From: a virus
Reading direction: 5' to 3' (one strand)
IMG/VR virus record: IMGVR_UViG_3300046479_000008
Span: 1 to 63,767 of that record
DNA length: 63,767 nt
Each line of letters starts with the position of its first letter. The first letter of the stretch is position 1. The notes under the pieces are model-generated. The model was not told the DNA's origin. It did not search any database and saw only the letters and a list, made by a program, of their open reading frames with translations. Positions 55,787 to 63,425 of the stretch are shown here, one piece after another. The position numbers were made by a program, and so were the translations under genes.

Positions 55787-56410
55787 TTAGAGCTTCTTGG
55801 CCTTCTGGAGCACCTTGAGAACCGAGTTAGGGATGAGCACATCCTTGACCTTCGGGATGACCGTGGTGCAGGCAGCGAGATCCTGCAAGCTGGGGATGTT
55901 GCCGTGGAAAGGACAGCCCAGGTTGTAGGTCCTCCGGTTCTGGAGTAGCGGGTTGGTGGGTTCACAGAGACACCCCTTGATCCGACACCAGTGAGTCCGA
56001 CGAGCCTGATCCTCGGGGAAACCCCAGAGGCGCTGGAGGATGCGGTCCAGGACGTCCACGAAATCCGCAGCCTGACGGGCCGGGATATATTCCTTCAGCT
56101 CCATGAGCCGTGCAGAGGCCTCCTGGGTCATGTAGAGCAGCTTGTGGATCTCCACGATCCGGGCCAGGGCCTCGGGCCGGGTGTTTCCGTTCCAGACCTG
56201 CTTGAAGAACAGTTCCGGATTCAGGTAGTTGACCTTGCCGTCGTGGTAGCGGATTTCGAAATCCGCGAACTTGATGCCGGAGTTGATGTCCACTTCCGCG
56301 CAGGGGTTCTTCAGGGCGTCGTTCACTTCCTGCTCACGCTCCAGGGAAGGAGGAAGACAACCCGGACGACTGCAATAGGGGGTGCGGATGTTGGGGGTGC
56401 ACCTACACAT
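55787..56410 (-). CDS. Cys-rich protein, 207 aa
   Basis: ATG at 56410 with GGAGGAG upstream; the apparent N-terminal extension to 56650 is the shadow of the next gene. Cys pairs occur at the start (MCRCTPNIRTPYCSRPGC) and in CRIKGCLCEP and NLGCPFHGN, so several metal sites are possible. A helical region lies between (FVDVLDRILQRLWGFPEDQA). No enzyme family recognised. Confidence 0.7.
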   Translation of the reverse strand: MCRCTPNIRTPYCSRPGCLPPSLEREQEVNDALKNPCAEVDINSGIKFADFEIRYHDGKVNYLNPELFFKQVWNGNTRPEALARIVEIHKLLYMTQEASARLMELKEYIPARQAADFVDVLDRILQRLWGFPEDQARRTHWCRIKGCLCEPTNPLLQNRRTYNLGCPFHGNIPSLQDLAACTTVIPKVKDVLIPNSVLKVLQKAKKL

Positions 56411-56672
56411 GGATCTCCTCCTTCTGCTTCTTGGCAGCCTTGCCCTTGGGGTTGCCCTTGGGCTTCTTGGGCTTCTCCTCGGTCCCTTCGACGACGACCT
56501 CGGCCTTGGGCTCCTCGATGACGGGCTTGGCGTCCCGGACCATCTTCTTCCAGATCTGCTTGCCGCAGTAGGCCCAGAGGCCCTTGGCGACGAGTTCGGC
56601 GGCGACCTGGTCGGACACCTTGCGATAGGGTTCGTTGACGTGATGGCCACCGATGTGTTTGATGCACTTCAT
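56403..56672 (-). CDS. small protein with Lys-rich tail, 89 aa
   Basis: ATG at 56672. The first ~50 residues form a small helical domain (VSDQVAAELVAKGLWAYCGK); the rest is Glu/Lys/Pro-rich (EEKPKKPKGNPKGKAAKKQK), compatible with nucleic-acid binding or a flexible tail. It overlaps the Cys-rich gene by eight bases. Confidence 0.65.
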   Translation of the reverse strand: MKCIKHIGGHHVNEPYRKVSDQVAAELVAKGLWAYCGKQIWKKMVRDAKPVIEEPKAEVVVEGTEEKPKKPKGNPKGKAAKKQKEEIHV

Positions 56673-56730
56673 TGGAAACTCCTCCATGCAGGGGCAACGT
56701 TGCCCACTGAAGAAGGATACGCATATGACA

Positions 56731-56750
56731 AGGCCCCCATTTGGGGGCCT
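56731..56750 (-). terminator. hairpin terminator after the dCMP deaminase gene
   Basis: AGGCCCCC and GGGGGCCT pair across AAAT; TTGTC follows on the minus strand. It begins 21 bases after the deaminase stop. The U-tract is short. Confidence 0.65.
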
Positions 56751-56770
56751 ATTGGTGTGATTGAATTGAA

Positions 56771-57226
56771 TTACAGTTCGACCAGTTCCACTCCGGACTC
56801 TGCACAGTATTTCCGGGTCTTGTTGAATGCCTCTGCCCACCGGGTGAGTTGTTCCTCGGTTGGCCGGGGAGCCACCATACGAGTGATCCCCGCCTGGATC
56901 ATCTGCACGCAGCAGCGGTCACAGGAGATGAAAGGCCAGGTGTAGAGCGTGTAGCCCTTGAGCGAAGGATCCCTGGAGAAGATCTGAGCATTGACTTCAC
57001 AATGCACAATCCTGGAATACTTCTCCACACGATCCAGGTAGAGCTCAGGGTCATCGGGCATGCTGCTCGGGAAACCATTGAAGCCAACAGAGGCCACAGT
57101 GCGATCCGGACGGACAATCACTGCTCCGGCCTGAGTGCTTGGATCCTTGCTCCAGGAGGCGACCAACTTGGCCATTTCAAGGAACCGTTGATCCCATTTG
57201 GAAACACTCATTTGCTCTTGGGCCAT
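56771..57226 (-). CDS. dCMP deaminase family protein
   Basis: 151 residues. The zinc site reads HCE at 75-77 (usually HAE) and SCDRC at 101-105 (usually PCxxC). GAVIVRPDRTVASVGFNGFP is typical of dCMP deaminases. It converts dCMP to dUMP, the substrate of ThyX. GAGG is eight bases before the ATG. The ORF is at normal length for phage enzymes. Confidence 0.92.
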   Translation of the reverse strand: MAQEQMSVSKWDQRFLEMAKLVASWSKDPSTQAGAVIVRPDRTVASVGFNGFPSSMPDDPELYLDRVEKYSRIVHCEVNAQIFSRDPSLKGYTLYTWPFISCDRCCVQMIQAGITRMVAPRPTEEQLTRWAEAFNKTRKYCAESGVELVEL

Positions 57227-57229
57227 AGA

Positions 57230-57415
57230 TCAGACCTCATCGATCTTGATGGAGCACTCTTTCCAGAGCGTCACGGACTGAGTATCTCCGACGTTGATGA
57301 CCCCGATTTCTTCCACATGAGCCGGAGGTTGGGTGGGGTCAGTGATATCCTTGGTGATCCGCTGGACCTTGACGGGATAGGCCCCCGTGTTTTCGATCTT
57401 GAGAATGACGGTCAT
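57230..57415 (-). CDS. hypothetical beta-rich protein, 61 aa
   Basis: ATG at 57415, ending three bases before the deaminase start. Alternating hydrophobic residues (MTVILKIENTGAYPVKVQRI) suggest a beta sandwich. No family recognised. Confidence 0.6.
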   Translation of the reverse strand: MTVILKIENTGAYPVKVQRITKDITDPTQPPAHVEEIGVINVGDTQSVTLWKECSIKIDEV

Positions 57416-57423
57416 GGTTGCTC

Positions 57424-57999
57424 CTACTTCTTGAAGGGGTCAATGCGCTGCTTGATTCCGGTCTTCCACGTTTTGGCGGTGTCCTCAGAGACGATCACAC
57501 GCTCCAACTCATCCCAGGACTTGCGCGGGAAGCCGCTGGTGACAATGGAACCCCAGATGGGAACCTGCTGCTCCTGCTCGACGGACTTTCGGTAGACCCT
57601 GGCCAGGTCAATCTTCTTCCGCTGGGCCGCAGCGAACTTGGCGTAGCCGGACTCGGCGGCGACCATGATCTTCTTGAAGATGTCGGAGTCGATGGTGGGG
57701 TTCTGCTCTTTGATCCACTGCATCATGGCCTTGGATCCATCAGCGCCGTAACGACCGGAGTTGGCGACCTTGATGGCGTTGACCACGAGGTCCTTGTATT
57801 CCCCGACCGCGAGGCCCTGGGTCTGGAGGCTGTTGGTGACTTCCGTGTCGACGTTCTGCATCTCTTTGTCCTGGGCGTTGATGTCCGTCTCGAAGCCCAC
57901 GTAGGTCTGCCGAGTGGACACGTAGGAGCCCATGCAGCTGCCGCCGAGCAGGAGCACTCCGAGGGCCACGACGCCACTGATGATAAGTCCTTTGTTCAT
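57424..57999 (-). CDS. LemA-like membrane protein
   Basis: 191 residues. An N-terminal membrane helix (LIISGVVALGVLLLGGSCMG) is followed by long helices as in the LemA family. YVGFETDINAQDKEMQNVDT and GEYKDLVVNAIKVANSG fit that architecture. The Cys at 22 lies near a poor lipobox. Function of LemA is not settled. The gene upstream encodes a membrane protein with a TPM-like part, the partner type often found beside lemA in bacteria. Confidence 0.65.
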   Translation of the reverse strand: MNKGLIISGVVALGVLLLGGSCMGSYVSTRQTYVGFETDINAQDKEMQNVDTEVTNSLQTQGLAVGEYKDLVVNAIKVANSGRYGADGSKAMMQWIKEQNPTIDSDIFKKIMVAAESGYAKFAAAQRKKIDLARVYRKSVEQEQQVPIWGSIVTSGFPRKSWDELERVIVSEDTAKTWKTGIKQRIDPFKK

Positions 58000-59211
58000 T
58001 TAGAATCTCCTCTTGGGATAGGACTCTTTGGTCCTGGTTGGGGATAGACGGTAGGGGAAACTAGAAGATTCACTCTCTGGAATGAAGAACACCACCACAG
58101 CACCGGCGATCATGTAGAGCAGAGAGACATAGTAGATCCAGAAGGGGATCTTGATCTCGTTCTTGAGATACTCGAACTCAGCCATACGCTTACGCTCGAA
58201 GTGGCCGAATATCCCTTCTCTGAATGCGGACATGATCTTGGCACGATCGTCAATCCGAGTCCCAACCAGCTTTTCCTTCAGGAAGGGTTCCAAGGTTTCA
58301 TTCTTGGTCCAGGAGACCACCTGAGCCCAATTGATGTTGTCAGAGGAATCTTGGCCCACACCAAGGACCAGGATCACATCGTTCTTCTTCCCGTTGATCC
58401 ACTTGTCCTTCAGAGCCTGGACGTAGCCGATATCAGAACTGGTGATAACGATCAGGGGGTTGCACTGCTTGGAGGCCCCCACGGCGTCAGCCAGGACATC
58501 CATGTCCCACTCCATGAGGTTCTTCCAGGACCCATCCAGGATCACACCAGGGTTGAGGATGCGTGGTTGCTTGGGCCCATGGGGGGTCATCACCAGACCT
58601 GGATAGTCCGGGACTTTGTAACCATCCTCACCCTTAGCTCGATAGACCGTGCCGTAGCTGGCCTTGACCCAGTTGACGATTTCCTTGGAGGAACTATAGG
58701 GGACAATATCCCGCACATCCCCATCCCAGCGGGTCACGTAGGTCTTACCGTCCCCGAAGGAGCATTGACCGGGGTGACTGTGGCTGACGCAAGGTTCGTT
58801 CTGAAAGTTGCGCACGTAGCCGATGTATTGAGCTTGTTCAATCCCATCATTGCCCACGGTAGTGAACACGTTCCATTGGGGACTATGCCTCGTTTCATGG
58901 CGAACGGTCCGGTAGCCCGTGACGTTGCCTTTGGAATCTCGGATGGCCTCCTGAGTGTAATATTCTTCGGTCCAGGGTTCCTCATACTGGGCTGCAGTGA
59001 CATGGCCGTTGAGGATGCAGAAATCATCCACCCCTGTGCCATATCGAATACCCATGGAGAAGGTTCCGATCACCAGGATCGTGTAGATCAAGGAGATCCC
59101 GCCAGCGATGATTGGCTCTTTGTCCTTCCAGAGCGTGAAGGCCCAGATGAGGACCAGACCGAAGACTACCATGGCCCACATGGACCATTGTGAACAGATC
59201 AGACCGAACAT
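58000..59211 (-). CDS. membrane protein with TPM-like region, 403 aa
   Basis: Two membrane helices near the N-terminus (WAMVVFGLVLIWAFTLW, AGGISLIYTILVIGTFSMGI) and one near the C-terminus (IYYVSLLYMIAGAVVVFFI). Between them is a large domain; ITSSDIGYVQALKDKWINGK followed by NDVILVLGVGQ recalls the core of the TPM domain, a possible phosphatase/photosystem-type fold. The similarity is by eye only. The gene lies directly upstream of the LemA-like gene, with adjacent stop and start. Confidence 0.6.
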   Translation of the reverse strand: MFGLICSQWSMWAMVVFGLVLIWAFTLWKDKEPIIAGGISLIYTILVIGTFSMGIRYGTGVDDFCILNGHVTAAQYEEPWTEEYYTQEAIRDSKGNVTGYRTVRHETRHSPQWNVFTTVGNDGIEQAQYIGYVRNFQNEPCVSHSHPGQCSFGDGKTYVTRWDGDVRDIVPYSSSKEIVNWVKASYGTVYRAKGEDGYKVPDYPGLVMTPHGPKQPRILNPGVILDGSWKNLMEWDMDVLADAVGASKQCNPLIVITSSDIGYVQALKDKWINGKKNDVILVLGVGQDSSDNINWAQVVSWTKNETLEPFLKEKLVGTRIDDRAKIMSAFREGIFGHFERKRMAEFEYLKNEIKIPFWIYYVSLLYMIAGAVVVFFIPESESSSFPYRLSPTRTKESYPKRRF

Positions 59212-59285
59212 GGCTCCTCCATCAGAGAACCAGGCTACTCATAAAGATTGAACCCGGAATCTGGGACCAAAAGTTTGGATTGAAT

Positions 59286-59411
59286 TTAACGAACCAGATG
59301 ACCTATACCTAGCATTCCAGCCCATTTATAGAGAACCATGCAAAGCCCAGCGAGGGCAGCTAGACACTCAATAGTGATCCAAGCGGCTTCAAGCCATGCC
59401 GATTCAATCAA
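59286..59411 (-). CDS. possible 41-aa membrane peptide, TTG start
   Basis: The frame opens with TTG at 59411, one base after the HD gene stop, and runs to TAA at 59286. The peptide is a hydrophobic helix (IECLAALAGLCMVLYKWAGM) ending basic. There is no clear ribosome site, so translation would rely on coupling. It is the only candidate content of the 200-base gap at 59212-59412. Confidence 0.4.
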   Translation of the reverse strand: MIESAWLEAAWITIECLAALAGLCMVLYKWAGMLGIGHLVR

Positions 59412-59412
59412 C

Positions 59413-59910
59413 CTACGCCAGAAGCTTGTCGAGGTGTTCCCACATTGGCTCAAACTCACCCTCCTTGTAGAGAATTGCTCTGAAGAGCGGATACTTCTTG
59501 CGATACTTAGCGGTCTTCCCACCAGCTTCTACATTAGCTATGCGATCACACAGCTTGAGGAATACGGCACCAACACACTGTCGGATCTTCTTAAGGGTTT
59601 CCTCATCGGTAAGCTCGTCGGAGACATGCCAGATGATATCCCCGACCTCTTGGCCGTAACGTTCAGCCAATTCCTCACGGGACATCCCTGTGTCCTCAAT
59701 GAGATCATGACCCCATGAACCTAGGACCACCACCTCAATGGAGACCCCATAGGGGAGGAAGGGCATGAACCGATAGACCACATCCCGGACTGCACGGAGA
59801 TGGAACGTGTAAGGCTTATCTCCGCCGTAGGTCTGATGCTTGTGCCGATCAGACGCCAGGTTGATCATATCATGTTCAAGTGCTCTGAATGCCGCTTCCG
59901 TGTATTTCAT
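59413..59910 (-). CDS. RelA/SpoT-type HD hydrolase
   Basis: 165 residues. HKHQTYGGDKPYTFHLRAV (His37), SWGHDLIEDTG (His68-Asp69) and FLKLCDRIANVE are the three motifs of the (p)ppGpp hydrolase domain found in SpoT and small alarmone hydrolases. No synthetase domain is present. It could remove host alarmones during infection or act on other nucleotides. Confidence 0.88.
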   Translation of the reverse strand: MKYTEAAFRALEHDMINLASDRHKHQTYGGDKPYTFHLRAVRDVVYRFMPFLPYGVSIEVVVLGSWGHDLIEDTGMSREELAERYGQEVGDIIWHVSDELTDEETLKKIRQCVGAVFLKLCDRIANVEAGGKTAKYRKKYPLFRAILYKEGEFEPMWEHLDKLLA

Positions 59911-60046
59911 TGGGGACCTTCTCCTTCTTGTCTTGTTCTAGGATACGGTCCCGTAGGCTCACCCAGCGACGATTCCCAGCCTCCCATTCATCTGCCCAGA
60001 TCGCGGGGATATCCCTAAGATCCTTTGAGGGCTCAGGAAGTAACAT
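59876..60046 (-). CDS. small protein, 56 aa
   Basis: ATG at 60046 with GGAG eight bases upstream; the longer frame overlaps the gene before it. Charged helix (DIPAIWADEWEAGNRRWVSL) with a basic end. It overlaps the HD gene by 35 bases. No family recognised. Confidence 0.55.
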   Translation of the reverse strand: MLLPEPSKDLRDIPAIWADEWEAGNRRWVSLRDRILEQDKKEKVPNEIHGSGIQST

Positions 60047-60050
60047 ACGT

Positions 60051-60404
60051 TTATCTCCCTGTGAACTCAACCATGGCCATTGGAGGATCATAGTTCTTAA
60101 TCTCGAAGACATAATCGCATTTGAGCCGATTGTCCAACCAGATCCTCTGGGCTATGACATCCCCAACGGTGCCCTTTGTGAGAAATTCATCCAGAATCTC
60201 TCGACGTATAGAACATTCCTGGACATCCCCCTCGAAGGTCACTCGCTCCATAGCTTCTCGGAAAGATTTGAGAGCTTCATGGGCGAAGTCAGCGGAGCGC
60301 CCGAAGGTGAGATTCTTGGAGCGGAGTTCAATGGGTTCCCCTTTGGATTTCCAAACGACGTCACAGACGGAACTCCCGTAGACCGTAAGAATATACTTAG
60401 TCAT
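60051..60404 (-). CDS. hypothetical protein, 117 aa
   Basis: ATG at 60404 with AAGGA five bases upstream. Strand-rich start (TKYILTVYGSSVCDVVWKSK) and central helices (DFAHEALKSFREAMERV). The start overlaps the smpB end by eight bases, so the two are cotranscribed. No family recognised. Confidence 0.65.
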   Translation of the reverse strand: MTKYILTVYGSSVCDVVWKSKGEPIELRSKNLTFGRSADFAHEALKSFREAMERVTFEGDVQECSIRREILDEFLTKGTVGDVIAQRIWLDNRLKCDYVFEIKNYDPPMAMVEFTGR

Positions 60405-60816
60405 TGTTGTCCTTCCGGAGATCCTTCTCCTTGATTGCTTCACGCTTGTCGTGCTTCTTCATAGCTTTTCCGACGAGCAGACGGAGTTTGAGCCAGCCTC
60501 TGAAATCGAAGTAGGCGTGCTCCACCAGGACCCGCATACCATCTCTGGTATGTTTTTCTAGTCGATTGATTTCTTTGCGATTGAGAAGCAGCTTGATCTT
60601 GCGCGGCTCATCATAGAGATCAGAGTGAACCCATGCCTCCCCGTTCTCCACCCGGACCAAGGCGCTGCTAAGATCAAACCCTTGATGGCTCCGGATACGC
60701 TGAATGTCTTTCCTCTCCAAGAGGATCCCGGCCAAGAAGGAATCCTCAATACGATAATCGTAATGGATTCGCTTATTACGATATACCGTAGCATTGTTCT
60801 CAACGTGTTGCCACAT
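60397..60816 (-). CDS. smpB: SmpB-like tmRNA-binding protein
   Basis: 139 residues. NKRIHYDYRIEDSFLAGILL, then SALVRVENGEAWV, RKIKLLLNRKEINRLEKHT and the tail KKHDKREAIKEKDLRKD follow the SmpB pattern from start to end, including the basic tail that enters the ribosome. SmpB delivers tmRNA to stalled ribosomes for rescue and peptide tagging. It is slightly shorter than typical SmpB (~155). No tmRNA gene was seen here, so it probably pairs with host or distant phage tmRNA. Confidence 0.9.
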   Translation of the reverse strand: MWQHVENNATVYRNKRIHYDYRIEDSFLAGILLERKDIQRIRSHQGFDLSSALVRVENGEAWVHSDLYDEPRKIKLLLNRKEINRLEKHTRDGMRVLVEHAYFDFRGWLKLRLLVGKAMKKHDKREAIKEKDLRKDNND

Positions 60817-60824
60817 CTTGGCTC

Positions 60825-61361
60825 CTAGTGCTGGCTGTAGGTGATATGTCCAGCGTAATACCAGTGATCTCCATGCTCCAAATCAGCATCTAGGCGACCA
60901 TCGTTACCCGAATAGGTCAGCTCATAGAGATATTTCCCCTTGTTCTCCTTGAGGAACTCCTCGATCACCTTCACATGAAGAGCATCACTGCGCTGCTTCT
61001 GGATGATCCGATAGGGCTTGAGGGCCTTACGATAGGCGTGCCGCTCTTCCTCACTGGAGCCCCAGGGGATTGCTTCTGCAGCTTCGGTGGCCGCTTTGTA
61101 TTCAGGATCATTGTTGAGCTCCCAGCGGTTGGGGTGCTCATATTCAGTGAGGAGCCGAGCGATGAGCTCATAGTCCTCGGGGTCAATCACTTTGGGTGAG
61201 CAAGTCTTCAGATCCCCGGTGAGCCTGGTGATCTGTTCCTGGTAGAACAGCTTGAAGGTCTCCTTGACCCAATCCTCTGTCAACTCCCCAGGAGCACATG
61301 CCAGGGCCACAACAAAGCTGCTGCTTGAACTGTTAGAGACGAAACCATTGCGGATCTTCAT
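60825..61361 (-). CDS. SNSSSSSF-tagged protein, 178 aa
   Basis: ATG at 61361 with GGAGG five bases upstream gives MKIRNGFVSNSSSSSFVVAL; the frame to 61373 would use GTG. The C-terminus LEHGDHWYYAGHITYSQH nearly repeats that of the partial gene at the right edge (LEQGDHWKNVEHITYSHR), so the two are paralogues. Middle region helical and acidic. Located between smpB and coaD. Function unknown. Confidence 0.75.
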   Translation of the reverse strand: MKIRNGFVSNSSSSSFVVALACAPGELTEDWVKETFKLFYQEQITRLTGDLKTCSPKVIDPEDYELIARLLTEYEHPNRWELNNDPEYKAATEAAEAIPWGSSEEERHAYRKALKPYRIIQKQRSDALHVKVIEEFLKENKGKYLYELTYSGNDGRLDADLEHGDHWYYAGHITYSQH

Positions 61362-61386
61362 ACAATCCTCCACCCTAAAATACCTC

Positions 61387-61404
61387 GGCCCTCCGAAGAG
61401 GGCC
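61387..61404 (-). terminator. UUCG-loop hairpin terminator after coaD
   Basis: GGCCCTC and GAGGGCC pair around the stable tetraloop TTCG on the minus strand. ATTTT appears seven bases later. It lies between the coaD stop and the next ribosome site. Confidence 0.7.
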
Positions 61405-61431
61405 TTTGGTGGGTGTGAATTGAATCCAGAG

Positions 61432-61905
61432 CTAGAGCAAATCCTTGGGGACGCTACGGATGGCTTCGATTTCTCTGATGGTAGATGAGCTGATATGCCC
61501 TAGGCTCCGATCTGTTATGAAGAACACAATGGGCACCAGCAGTCCAAGGTCCTCGTTCCAGTATTGGAAGTTCATCTCATACTGTAGGTCGTAGCCATTA
61601 CGTAGCCCACGGATCACCGCTCCAATCTGTGGGATGTCCTTGCCTGTAGCTAGGATCTTGTCGTTGTAGTTCCGGACAGCGTCACTCAGGAGGCCATCGT
61701 AGGTCAGGAGCCCAACCTTGAGCCCATAGCCCTCTCGGAGCTCATAGAACCACCCAGGGGTCCCCGGCTTGGGTTTGGGCTTGGAGGCATTGTGACCAAT
61801 GGCGATGACCACGCGATCAAAGACCTTCAAGGCCTTTTCTAACACATCGGCGTGGCCAGCGTGCCAGGGGTTAAACGAGCCGGGGTAGATTGCTGTGGTC
61901 ACCAT
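61432..61905 (-). CDS. coaD: phosphopantetheine adenylyltransferase
   Basis: 157 residues, the normal CoaD length. AIYPGSFNPWHAGHADVL with HxGH at 15-18, VIRGLRNGYDLQYEMNFQYW, and HISSSTIREI are the family signatures. It makes dephospho-CoA from 4'-phosphopantetheine and ATP. Two ATGs are possible (61905 and 61923); 61905 follows AGGAGG by three bases. This is a rare gene in phages, found here with nadE. Confidence 0.94.
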   Translation of the reverse strand: MVTTAIYPGSFNPWHAGHADVLEKALKVFDRVVIAIGHNASKPKPKPGTPGWFYELREGYGLKVGLLTYDGLLSDAVRNYNDKILATGKDIPQIGAVIRGLRNGYDLQYEMNFQYWNEDLGLLVPIVFFITDRSLGHISSSTIREIEAIRSVPKDLL

Positions 61906-62137
61906 GAACCTCCTGTAATGCATGTTTCAATTCAACGAGCATCTTGAACCCAGGACCCTGTGCAATATAGTAGTCCACCGTTGGACGCCATCGCTTCAGA
62001 GCCTTCCGGATACCCAAGCGCAAATGTCCTTTGCTCTTATATCTTCCAACGAACATACGCTCAGCATGATGATTGAAATATGTTACGGACCATGGATGAG
62101 TTTTGGCAGTTCGAATGCCCATTGGATAGTAGGTCAT
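61871..62137 (-). CDS. small basic protein, 88 aa
   Basis: ATG at 62137 overlaps the upstream stop by four bases; the end overlaps coaD by 35. Rich in Arg, Lys, His and Tyr (GRYKSKGHLRLGIRKALKRW), suggesting nucleic-acid contact. No family recognised. Confidence 0.6.
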   Translation of the reverse strand: MTYYPMGIRTAKTHPWSVTYFNHHAERMFVGRYKSKGHLRLGIRKALKRWRPTVDYYIAQGPGFKMLVELKHALQEVHGDHSNLPRLV

Positions 62138-63012
62138 CTGGAACCAGGAAGCAGCACGGAAAGGATGAGCCGGTCCAAAGCCACTTGGATCTGCGTGGCC
62201 TGTTCATCCGTGACCCCCTTGTGGGAGATTGTGGCGGTGAAGTCCCGGATGATTCCGGCCTTGATCGGGGTGAGATGTGTGAGCAGAGGGATGTCCTTGA
62301 TACGGTCCTTGGTGGGGATGAACGCAGAAGGCTCAGCCGCTCTGGTCTCCATGGGGGCCTTGGTCCGGGATTCTTTCTTCTTGGCCTGGACGCCATGGAC
62401 CTTGTTCCGGTAGGCCAGTTCCTTCTCATTGAGCACCGGGATCGAGGTATCCTCCGGCTGCTTGATGGTCTGGAAGAACAGGGTCTTCTCCGCCGGGGAG
62501 AACTTACGGGTCTCCAATTCGACGCCACTGACGATGTTGTAGGAGTAGCCCAGCCGATGGGACATTTCGTCCTGGGACAAGTGGGCCTCGTTCCGGAGCT
62601 TCTTCACCTTCTTCCCCCAACCTTCTAGGGTGGGTTTGATGTTGGGCATAGCAGCCTCCTTGGGCTTGGGTTTACGAATATCCCCTAGTCGTTCTTTCGG
62701 CAGGGGTGGATCCAGGTGGTATTGCTTCTTGCTGTCGCCGCTGTCCAAGGGCCTTCCCAAGGACAACTCAGCGCGTTCAGTATGGGAGAATCCCCGTTTC
62801 TCCAGGAAACTCAAAACCTCTGCGGGCTGATCCCCCGCAAATTCCTGACTCACCCTGGTCCGAAAGGGGTTGAGGAAGATCGTAGTAGTGAGGAACAGGG
62901 GTGTCCAAGACTTGTCCGGCCTCTTGTTGCGGGTCTTGGACCAGGGCACGAAAGGTGTGACATCCTTGCGCAAAGGATGGTCAATAGGGAGGAAGTCAAT
63001 CAGTCTGGTCAT
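62134..63012 (-). CDS. XRE-type helix-turn-helix protein, 292 aa
   Basis: ATG at 63012 overlaps the TGA of the receiver-like gene. Residues ~132-182 (GWGKKVKKLRNEAHLSQDEM followed by LGYSYNIVSGVELETRKFSP) form a Cro/C1-type helix-turn-helix. The flanking regions are Pro/Lys-rich and polar and show no domain. It may regulate phage genes; pairing with a receiver-like gene upstream suggests a signalling link (inference). Confidence 0.75.
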   Translation of the reverse strand: MTRLIDFLPIDHPLRKDVTPFVPWSKTRNKRPDKSWTPLFLTTTIFLNPFRTRVSQEFAGDQPAEVLSFLEKRGFSHTERAELSLGRPLDSGDSKKQYHLDPPLPKERLGDIRKPKPKEAAMPNIKPTLEGWGKKVKKLRNEAHLSQDEMSHRLGYSYNIVSGVELETRKFSPAEKTLFFQTIKQPEDTSIPVLNEKELAYRNKVHGVQAKKKESRTKAPMETRAAEPSAFIPTKDRIKDIPLLTHLTPIKAGIIRDFTATISHKGVTDEQATQIQVALDRLILSVLLPGSR

Positions 63013-63416
63013 CACTTCTGCCTCCAGCCAGCCAACTCGGTTATAGGGATACGGAGCACCTTAATCCCCTCTCCCTGCAATATGCTCTCCATGACCTCCG
63101 CACCCTTGGGGTTCATGGAATGAATGACCACCAAAGCCGGTTTCCACGGCAGACCCACGATGCACTTGGCGAGATCCCGGCCCGTGATCTCCCTGGGGTA
63201 TGGCTCGTAGACATATGTCTCCAAGTCGTGATCCAAGAAGATCACATCGAACTCATTCATCTCCAGCTGATCAAGAGCATGAAGGGCGTTGCTGGAATAG
63301 GTGCATGCGGTCTTCAGAACCCCAGAAGCATAGAGGGCATCCTTGCGGCAGGGGAAGTCATCAACGACCAGGACCCTAGCCGGGGACTCGATTACTACTG
63401 GGGGCTTGTGAGCCAT
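63012..63416 (-). CDS. receiver-like domain protein (cREC type)
   Basis: 134 residues. VLVVDDFPCR (Asp19-Asp20), DVIFLDHDLE (61-65), GRDLAKCIVG and VVIHSMNPKGAEVMES follow a receiver-fold family I know as the cyclic-phosphate processing receiver (cREC). It differs from normal response regulators in the LDHDL and HSxNPxG motifs. The family has been linked computationally to RNA-end or cyclic-phosphate chemistry. No kinase or output domain is attached. GGAG precedes the ATG. Confidence 0.75.
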   Translation of the reverse strand: MAHKPPVVIESPARVLVVDDFPCRKDALYASGVLKTACTYSSNALHALDQLEMNEFDVIFLDHDLETYVYEPYPREITGRDLAKCIVGLPWKPALVVIHSMNPKGAEVMESILQGEGIKVLRIPITELAGWRQK

Positions 63417-63425
63417 CAGGACTCC

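Noticed and set aside
56411-56650. 80-residue N-terminal extension of the 55787 protein, rich in Ser, Pro and Arg
   Set aside because: It is the out-of-frame image of the 56403-56672 gene. The ATG at 56410 has its own strong ribosome site.
58201-59193. 330-codon open frame on the plus strand
   Set aside because: It lies fully antisense to the 58000-59211 membrane protein gene, has no ribosome site, and its sequence is the low-complexity His/Asp/Leu-rich type produced by reading the complement of a GC-biased gene.
60397-61431. tmRNA gene beside smpB
   Set aside because: The region is filled by coding sequence and a short terminator. No tRNA-Ala-like ends or tag reading frame could be found there or in other gaps by eye.
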